From: Thiomargarita sp.
GTDB taxonomy: Bacteria > Pseudomonadota > Gammaproteobacteria > Beggiatoales > Beggiatoaceae
Length of the DNA stretch: 10,693 bases
Assembly (NCBI GenBank): GCA_020721025.1
Contig: DYNO01000114.1
Location: forward strand, 1-10,693
Reading direction: 5' to 3'
Positions 6,095-10,693 of the stretch are shown here, one piece after another. The first letter of the stretch is position 1. Each line of letters opens with the position of its first letter. Made by a program: the position numbers and the translations under genes. The notes beneath the pieces were generated by a model. It made no database searches, had not been told where the DNA came from, and was given only the letters and a program-made list of their open reading frames with translations.

Positions 6095-8122
6095 TCATTC
6101 AGAAGCCGTATTGCCAACCAATTCAACGGGTTCTGTGCTGACCGCTTCATCTTCAGTGACATCTGCCCATTCATCCAATTCTTCGGGCCACTGCAAATCT
6201 TCCAACGTTTCCATTAAAATTTTCAGCCCCTGCTCATAACCTTGCTGCGTTTGCGCCGGCGTTTTCGTAAACACAATCATCCGATACCAAGTCGATAATA
6301 AATCATGAATTAATTTAGAATACGCCTCAATTCGCAAATCTTCCGCATCGCCTTCCAAACTTTTCGCCACGCCATAATTCCACGCACTGTCTAGGGCACG
6401 AGTGAAATGTAACCAATTGAATTCTTTCAAAGTCATTCGCTCTTTGACCGCGTCACGAAAGGCTTTCAACATTTCCGCCCCCTTGCGAGGATACGGTCGC
6501 CACACCCCTTCATGTTCTGTGGTAAAGGCAGCCCGAAACTTTTCCAAATCCGCAGCTTTTTCAGGATACGGTGGTAATTCAAACTGTGCCGTGTGTTGGG
6601 GTTTTGCACCTTCGATTTTTACCCCATCGGACAAATTAAAGACTTCAATTTCAGGATGATGGCGCAATGCAGCTTCCACTGTAAATCGAGCGGAATTGTA
6701 ATAAGCATAGGTGAAAATCTGACCTTCGCTTTCTGGAAAGTTTGCAGCGGCGGCAACCGGTGTCCCCGATTCCCGACTGCGTCCCTGCCCTTCCCAATAA
6801 CCTTTGACGTGATCTTGTTCTTGATCGCGAAAGCCCAAGTCTAAACCTAAGAAAAACAATTGCTTCGGTTGTGCAAATACTGCAACGGCTGTGGCACTGT
6901 TCCCTGTCGTGGGGTGAGTGAAAGTGATGGGGCGAGAAAATGCAACGGGGTTGGCTTTACCGGACTCATTGAATAATAACGGGTCTTTGAAATAACTGAT
7001 CACCGATTTCTCATCGGATTTAAAATAACAAATGAACGGGATATCGGGCTGCATTTCTAACAATTCCCAAAATCCCTCGTCCAATTCCGTATCAAGATTA
7101 CACTGAAAATCAGGACGAATGCCGTTTTTATTCAACGTCCGCATTGCTGAGTGGGCAGCAATAATAATTAATTTATCTTGATTTTCCTTCAACCATTCCA
7201 CATTGTCGCCCAATGAGGGACCGGCACCGATGACAATAATACGACTACTTTCAGACAGTTGCGGCGGCATAAAGTTGATCGGAGTCTTTTTCTTCAGATT
7301 ACGCGCTCCGTAGCACATATTACGCACTTCGCGGTCAAATGGCACGAAAATTTCTGTCAAGGCACGCCAGCGTAACTCGAAGTTAGCAATCAAGTTATCA
7401 AAATCTTTCGATGGATACGCGGGGAGAAAACGCAACCACGCCGTCGCAGTCATGGGAGCTTGCCCAATTAACAATTCTGGCAAATTTTGGGGCATATTGG
7501 GACCAATGTGCAACACCAAGCGACCGATTTTTTGCTCTAATGCGGCATAGTCGATAAAAAGACAGGAAAGCGAGAATTTTTCTACGTCCGGCTCAATAAA
7601 CACCGCGTCAATCAAGTTGCTATTGTTGAGATAATTTAGAATATGCAATCCGGTAAAAATTCCCAAAAACACCGTAACCCCTGAGAATCGTTTACCATCG
7701 GGCATGTAGGGCAAACTGACGATCCCCGTTGCCGCATGTTCAACCACGACGGGCAGCGCGGTTTGGATTTTCTGAATAAATTGCGCCAATCGGTCGCCGT
7801 GTTCAATGCCCCATGCAATATTTGGAATGATAGATAATTTGTCAATCCACCCCGTATGATGCGGCGCGCCCAACTTTTCGGTATATTTTAACAATTGTCC
7901 CGCGGGATGGCAGACTTGCCCTGTAGTTTGGTCAATGATGTCTAAAAAATTTGGATCAATGCGTACTTCATAACGTCCCGTCCCCATTTGTTCAATGGCA
8001 TTACCTACGTCGGGATAGCGTCGTTTGAAGAATTGAATATTTTTTTGCTGCATATCCAATACAATTTTCGCACGTCTTTTAGGCGGAGCTTTTTTTAATT
8101 TTTCAATAATATCTAACGCCAT
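6095..8122 (-). CDS. Maf-like protein with DUF115 (MptE-like) domain
   Basis: A 675-residue soluble protein without signal peptide or membrane segment. The central DUF115 domain shows RIIVIGAGPSLGDN (about 294-307, a nucleotide-sugar-binding-like glycine motif), IAAHSAMRTLNKNGIRPDF (321-339), NLDTE (342-346) and FLGLDLGF (424-431). Maf proteins carry this domain between an N-terminal region and a helical C-terminal region, and transfer nonulosonic acids such as pseudaminic or legionaminic acid onto flagellin. The related archaeal MptE is a pterin pyrophosphokinase. The length and three-part layout fit Maf. AAGGAAAA (8127-8134) precedes the ATG. No flagellin, chaperone or sugar-synthesis gene is in the window, so the acceptor is unknown. 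The C terminus is acidic (EELDEWADVTEDEA). Family assignment is firm; the glycosyltransferase role is inference. Confidence 0.88.
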   Translation of the reverse strand: MALDIIEKLKKAPPKRRAKIVLDMQQKNIQFFKRRYPDVGNAIEQMGTGRYEVRIDPNFLDIIDQTTGQVCHPAGQLLKYTEKLGAPHHTGWIDKLSIIPNIAWGIEHGDRLAQFIQKIQTALPVVVEHAATGIVSLPYMPDGKRFSGVTVFLGIFTGLHILNYLNNSNLIDAVFIEPDVEKFSLSCLFIDYAALEQKIGRLVLHIGPNMPQNLPELLIGQAPMTATAWLRFLPAYPSKDFDNLIANFELRWRALTEIFVPFDREVRNMCYGARNLKKKTPINFMPPQLSESSRIIVIGAGPSLGDNVEWLKENQDKLIIIAAHSAMRTLNKNGIRPDFQCNLDTELDEGFWELLEMQPDIPFICYFKSDEKSVISYFKDPLLFNESGKANPVAFSRPITFTHPTTGNSATAVAVFAQPKQLFFLGLDLGFRDQEQDHVKGYWEGQGRSRESGTPVAAAANFPESEGQIFTYAYYNSARFTVEAALRHHPEIEVFNLSDGVKIEGAKPQHTAQFELPPYPEKAADLEKFRAAFTTEHEGVWRPYPRKGAEMLKAFRDAVKERMTLKEFNWLHFTRALDSAWNYGVAKSLEGDAEDLRIEAYSKLIHDLLSTWYRMIVFTKTPAQTQQGYEQGLKILMETLEDLQWPEELDEWADVTEDEAVSTEPVELVGNTASE

Positions 8123-8136
8123 GTTATTTTCCTTTT

Positions 8137-8158
8137 CTGAATCCTAATTTTCATAATT
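8137..8158 (+). repeat. 22-bp copy of a dispersed repeat
   Basis: This segment reads CTGAATCCTAATTTTCAT followed by AATT. It matches the reverse complement of 128-149 at 20 of 22 positions. It overlaps the 5' leader of the Maf-like gene, just upstream of its ribosome binding site. Confidence 0.5.
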
Positions 8159-8198
8159 AACCTAATTGACATAATTTGTTATGCCAATTAGAGGTTAT
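8156..8198. repeat. stem-loop between fba and the Maf-like gene
   Basis: CTAATTGACATAA (8162-8174) and TTATGCCAATTAG (8179-8191) pair at 12 of 13 positions around a TTTG loop. Outer TTAACC/GGTTAT sequences extend the stem with a 2-nt bulge. It lies in the leader of the Maf-like gene and could affect termination after fba or expression of the next gene. Confidence 0.5.
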
Positions 8199-8200
8199 TT

Positions 8201-8233
8201 AAACCTGTCAAGTTTCTGAAACCTGACAGGTTT
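8201..8233. repeat. 33-bp near-perfect palindrome downstream of fba
   Basis: The outer arms AAACCTGTCA and TGACAGGTTT are perfect complements. Inside, GTTTC and GAAAC pair around a single T. Thirty of 33 positions are symmetric. It starts 27 bp past the fba stop on the minus strand. No T-run follows, and the strict symmetry fits a repeated palindromic unit better than a terminator; a read-through-limiting hairpin remains possible. Confidence 0.65.
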
Positions 8234-8259
8234 GCATCTCAAGTGCGTAACTCTTGTTA

Positions 8260-9321
8260 TTAATTCACTTGAGGATCCAATTCACCCTTTTTATAACGGC
8301 TGACCATTGCATCAAGGGAAATCGGTTTGATTTTTGAACCCATGCCAGCGCATCCGAAGGCTTCATAACGCAGTTTACAAACGGAATTCATGGCTTTGAC
8401 AGTTTCTTTCAAGAACTTGCGGGGATCAAATTCTTTTGGTTTGTCGTGCAAGAATTGCCGAACTGCACCTGTGGATACCATGCGTAAGTCTGTGTCAATA
8501 TTGACTTTTCTCACGCCGTTTTGAATTCCGCGCACGATTTCTTCAACCGGTACACCGTAAGTTTCACCCATCGCACCACCAAATTTATTAATGATTTGCA
8601 ACCATTCTTGCGGCACAGACGATGAACCGTGCATCACTAAGTGAGTATTTGGAATGCGGTTATGGATGGCTTTGATGCGGTCAATCGCGAGAATATCGCC
8701 AGTCGGTGGACGGGTAAATTTGTACGCACCGTGACTGGTTCCAATGGCAATTGCGAGGGCATCTACGCCAGTTTTCTTCACGAAATCAGCGGCTTGTTCT
8801 GGATCAGTCAACAATTGATCATGAGAAAGTACGCCTTCCGCGCCACTGCCGTCTTCTTCCCCGGCAACTCCAGTTTCCAATGAACCCAAACATCCCAATT
8901 CACCTTCCACTGAAACGCCACAATCATGAGCCATTTCAACCACTTTACGAGTCACTTCGACGTTATATTCGTAAGTAGAAGGCGTTTTTGCATCTGCCAT
9001 CAAAGAACCGTCCATCATCACGGAACTAAAACCGCTCTGAATGGAACGCAAACATACGCCTGGTTCTGCGCCGTGATCTTGGTGCATGACCAGTGGAATG
9101 TGGGGATACATTTCGGTTGCTGCCAGAATCAGATGGCGTAAAAATGGTTCACCTGCATAAGAACGTGCGCCGGCAGAGGCTTGAACAATCACCGGACTGT
9201 CGGTGACATCCGCAGCTTGCATGATGGCGTGAATTTGTTCCATATTGTTGACGTTGAAAGCGGGAACCCCATAACCATGTTCTGCTGCATGATCAAGCAT
9301 TTGACGCATTGAAATAAGCAT
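8260..9321 (-). CDS. fba: class II fructose-bisphosphate aldolase (Calvin-cycle subtype)
   Basis: This zinc-dependent cytosolic enzyme splits fructose 1,6-bisphosphate to dihydroxyacetone phosphate and glyceraldehyde 3-phosphate, or joins them in gluconeogenesis and the Calvin cycle. The protein has 353 residues. Visible motifs are GVPAFNVNN (18-26), MHQDHG with Asp82 and metal ligand His83, VEGELGCLG (138-146), SHGAYK with His197, VMHGSS with His231, and NIDTD (274-278). The GEEDGSGAEG loop and ending match the about 350-residue subtype found in autotrophs (CbbA-like) and some heterotrophs. AGGAGGA at 9327-9333 is close to a perfect Shine-Dalgarno, suggesting high translation. An autotrophic role is inference because no RubisCO or phosphoribulokinase gene is visible. 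The Maf-like gene follows on the same strand after 137 bp of palindromic DNA. Confidence 0.96.
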   Translation of the reverse strand: MLISMRQMLDHAAEHGYGVPAFNVNNMEQIHAIMQAADVTDSPVIVQASAGARSYAGEPFLRHLILAATEMYPHIPLVMHQDHGAEPGVCLRSIQSGFSSVMMDGSLMADAKTPSTYEYNVEVTRKVVEMAHDCGVSVEGELGCLGSLETGVAGEEDGSGAEGVLSHDQLLTDPEQAADFVKKTGVDALAIAIGTSHGAYKFTRPPTGDILAIDRIKAIHNRIPNTHLVMHGSSSVPQEWLQIINKFGGAMGETYGVPVEEIVRGIQNGVRKVNIDTDLRMVSTGAVRQFLHDKPKEFDPRKFLKETVKAMNSVCKLRYEAFGCAGMGSKIKPISLDAMVSRYKKGELDPQVN

Positions 9322-9663
9322 TGAAATCCTCCTAACGGTCTCAAGTAAAAGTATTAGTCGTTTTTGTGAAATTATTCTTTTAGGTATGGAAGCATGACAC
9401 CGGTTAATCTTATCACAAGTTCAAGCGAGTCACGCAATCTGAAGGATTTTATCGGCGATTACTCGGCTGTAGTGAAGGGACGCGCAGACAAGTAGATAAA
9501 GTCATGATGAGAAATTATTTCAAATAAAACAAAGAGATTCTCGGACACCGGCGTAAGAATAACTTGTAAAATCGCTTGAATATTCGGATTTAAACAGCGT
9601 TATTCCTAAAATTTTGCAAAATGATTTAAAATCCAAATAGTTATTGTAGTAAACGCACTGGAT
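9322..9663. other. intergenic region between yrfG and fba
   Basis: This 342-bp gap should contain the fba promoter on the minus strand and the 3' end of the yrfG transcript. I see the fba ribosome binding site (9327-9333) and AT-rich stretches, but no -35/-10 pair that I would defend. A small palindrome ATTTTGCAAAAT lies near 9610, and AAGAATAAC/GTTATTCCT form an inverted repeat within about 9555-9610. No open frame of note. Confidence 0.5.
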
Positions 9664-10335
9664 TTACTGACAACACGGCATAATTTCCGCGAATTGATGA
9701 ATCGCATTGAATTCTGCTACATCTTTGCGTTCAGCACGGCTATCTGGTTGAAAAATCGCCAATAAATGCACAATGCCATAACTCTGAGCCGCACGCAATA
9801 CCGCCAAATTATCATCAATCAATAATGTCGTCGCGGGATGAAATCGTTCTACTTGTTGTAATTGTTGCCAAAACTCCGCAGATTCTTTGGGCAATCCTAT
9901 TTCATGTGACGAAATAATGTGATCAAAATACGCAGTCAGTGGAATTTGCTGCATTTTTAATTCAAGACTTTTACGATGTGCATTGGTGACTAACACCACT
10001 CGTTTGCCACACCGCCGCAATTCTTCTAAAAATTCAACTACATACGGATGTAATGCGATGAGATAAGCAATTTCTTGTTTCAACGCCATGATATCCACAT
10101 TCAATTGCTGCGTCCAATAATCCACACAATACCACGATAAAGTTCCCTGTGTTGCAGTAAATTGTTGATGTAAATGTTCTTTTGCTTCGAGAAGCGGCAA
10201 CTGGTGTTGTTGGGCATACGCTGCGGGTAAATGTTCGCGCCAAAAATGGTTGTCAAAATAGAGGTCTAACAGGGTGCCATCCATGTCTAAAAAGACGCTA
10301 TGAATCTGTTGCCAAATCAAGGAAGTAGAGTGCAT
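9664..10335 (-). CDS. yrfG: GMP/IMP nucleotidase YrfG-type HAD phosphatase
   Basis: A 223-residue HAD-superfamily hydrolase close in layout to E. coli YrfG, which dephosphorylates GMP and IMP. Motif I is FLDMDGTLLDL with nucleophile Asp17 and Asp19. The cap region contains SWYCVDYWTQQL, matching the WYC.DYW signature of YrfG. Motif II is VLVTNAH, motif III is the Lys in GLPKES, and motif IV is LLIDDN. NPDSG in E. coli corresponds to QPDSR here. The ATG at 10335 is preferred over a GTG at 10359, because MHSTSLIWQQIHSV aligns with the start of E. coli YrfG; neither start has a strong Shine-Dalgarno. The product is a cytosolic housekeeping enzyme of purine nucleotide turnover. The gene appears monocistronic or first in the minus-strand run; fba follows after 342 bp. 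Confidence 0.9.
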   Translation of the reverse strand: MHSTSLIWQQIHSVFLDMDGTLLDLYFDNHFWREHLPAAYAQQHQLPLLEAKEHLHQQFTATQGTLSWYCVDYWTQQLNVDIMALKQEIAYLIALHPYVVEFLEELRRCGKRVVLVTNAHRKSLELKMQQIPLTAYFDHIISSHEIGLPKESAEFWQQLQQVERFHPATTLLIDDNLAVLRAAQSYGIVHLLAIFQPDSRAERKDVAEFNAIHQFAEIMPCCQ

Positions 10336-10564
10336 CTGATATTTTTGATAAGTGAACACGCGGGATTGTTGGTCGAGAATTTAATTTTACATTCATCTGA
10401 AACAGCATTTTATAATAAAATCAAAGTAATAAATACTGTCTTGCTGAAATAGGACGGATTCAGTGTTTCAAAACTTGATACAAGAATTCATCATATCATA
10501 ACTTGAAATAGGCAAGCCCAAATTCACCACATGTTCAGCGTCACGGCAAAACCATCTGCAAATA

Positions 10565-10581
10565 GACTTCTTGCAAAAGTC
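10565..10581. repeat. small palindrome GACTT(C)TTGCAAAAGTC
   Basis: Removing one C gives a perfect 16-bp palindrome, GACTTTTGCAAAAGTC. It lies 60 bp before the strong outward promoter. It may be an operator or the end of a decayed mobile element; nothing else supports either. Confidence 0.35.
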
Positions 10582-10640
10582 CAATGCTGAGAAATTTTTA
10601 TTGTTTTAAATCAACCTATTGGCTTTAATTGAGCAAGAGG

Positions 10641-10669
10641 TTGACAACTATCACTAACTTTGCTATGAT
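10641..10669 (+). promoter_or_regulatory. near-consensus sigma-70 promoter pointing out of the window
   Basis: A perfect -35 TTGACA (10641-10646), a 17-bp spacer and a -10 TATGAT (10664-10669, 5 of 6) are preceded by TGC, an extended -10. Transcription would begin near 10676. The driven gene is outside the window. This strength is typical of stable RNA or highly expressed genes. Confidence 0.75.
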
Positions 10670-10693
10670 TTATTAGGATTTACACCGAATCAT

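Larger units (their letters stand above)
10336..10693. other. intergenic region upstream of yrfG to window end
   Basis: No gene is visible in these 358 bp. Leftmost should be the yrfG promoter on the minus strand, where AT-rich DNA around 10407-10421 (palindromic ATTTTATAATAAAAT) could hold a -10, but no clear -35 pairs with it. TGAAATAGG occurs twice as a direct repeat (10445-10453 and 10504-10512). The right end carries the plus-strand promoter and the small palindrome listed separately. Confidence 0.5.

Noticed and set aside
5964..6098. 45-residue N-terminal extension of copy B
   Set aside because: It would translate through an inverted-repeat element, has no equivalent in copy A, and a good ribosome binding site supports the ATG at 5963.
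7636..7845. 69-residue minus-strand frame inside the Maf-like gene
   Set aside because: It is a different frame of the same strand within a well-supported 675-residue gene.
8201..8233. Rho-independent terminator of fba
   Set aside because: The hairpin is strong but no T-run follows it on the minus strand; recorded as a palindrome instead.
10565..10581. End of an insertion sequence
   Set aside because: A single short palindrome without transposase remnants, a matching second end or target duplication is not enough.

Overview
The window is moderately AT-rich bacterial DNA with seven protein-coding genes and no complete RNA gene. The mix of genes suggests a gammaproteobacterium. There is a YrfG-type GMP/IMP nucleotidase, a class II fructose-bisphosphate aldolase of the type found with the Calvin cycle, a PhaA-like thiolase and a Maf-like (DUF115) protein. 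AT-richness and many short intergenic palindromes would fit the sulfur-oxidising Thiotrichales/Beggiatoaceae. That placement is inference from gene types and composition, not from a marker gene.

Left part (1-3768): a biosynthetic thiolase (minus, GTG start) and a PhoX/DUF839-family lipoprotein (plus) diverge from a 472-bp intergenic region. Just before the lipoprotein gene there is a PhoB-box-like array: four TCA-containing sites at exact 11-bp steps, with a good -10 hexamer 10 bp downstream. This makes the phosphatase-like gene a likely member of the phosphate-starvation regulon.

Middle part (3844-5963): two tandem minus-strand genes encode paralogs that I do not recognise as a named family. 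Each has an N-terminal CxxC/CxxC zinc ribbon, a coiled-coil linker, a middle domain, and a C-terminal PD-(D/E)xK nuclease-like domain resembling the Card1/Can2 (DUF1887) nuclease domain. The copies are about 90% identical at the C terminus by eye. They differ in three ways: a coiled-coil linker lengthened by two 14-residue repeats, one sharply divergent 28-residue block, and a lost stop codon that adds a short tail. This pair is the best candidate in the window for an undescribed system.

Right part (6095-10335): all genes lie on the minus strand. In transcription order they are a yrfG-type HAD phosphatase, the aldolase (fba) with a near-perfect Shine-Dalgarno, and a 675-residue Maf-like DUF115 protein. 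Paired inverted repeats separate Maf from fba and from the nuclease pair, so a single operon is not assured. At the right edge a near-consensus sigma-70 promoter (10641-10669, plus) points out of the window.

Most gaps carry a palindrome: 82-150, 1438-1501, 6003-6084, 8156-8233 and 10565-10581. At least one sequence is shared between gaps (128-149 and 8137-8158). The genome therefore appears to be seeded with small dispersed repeats.
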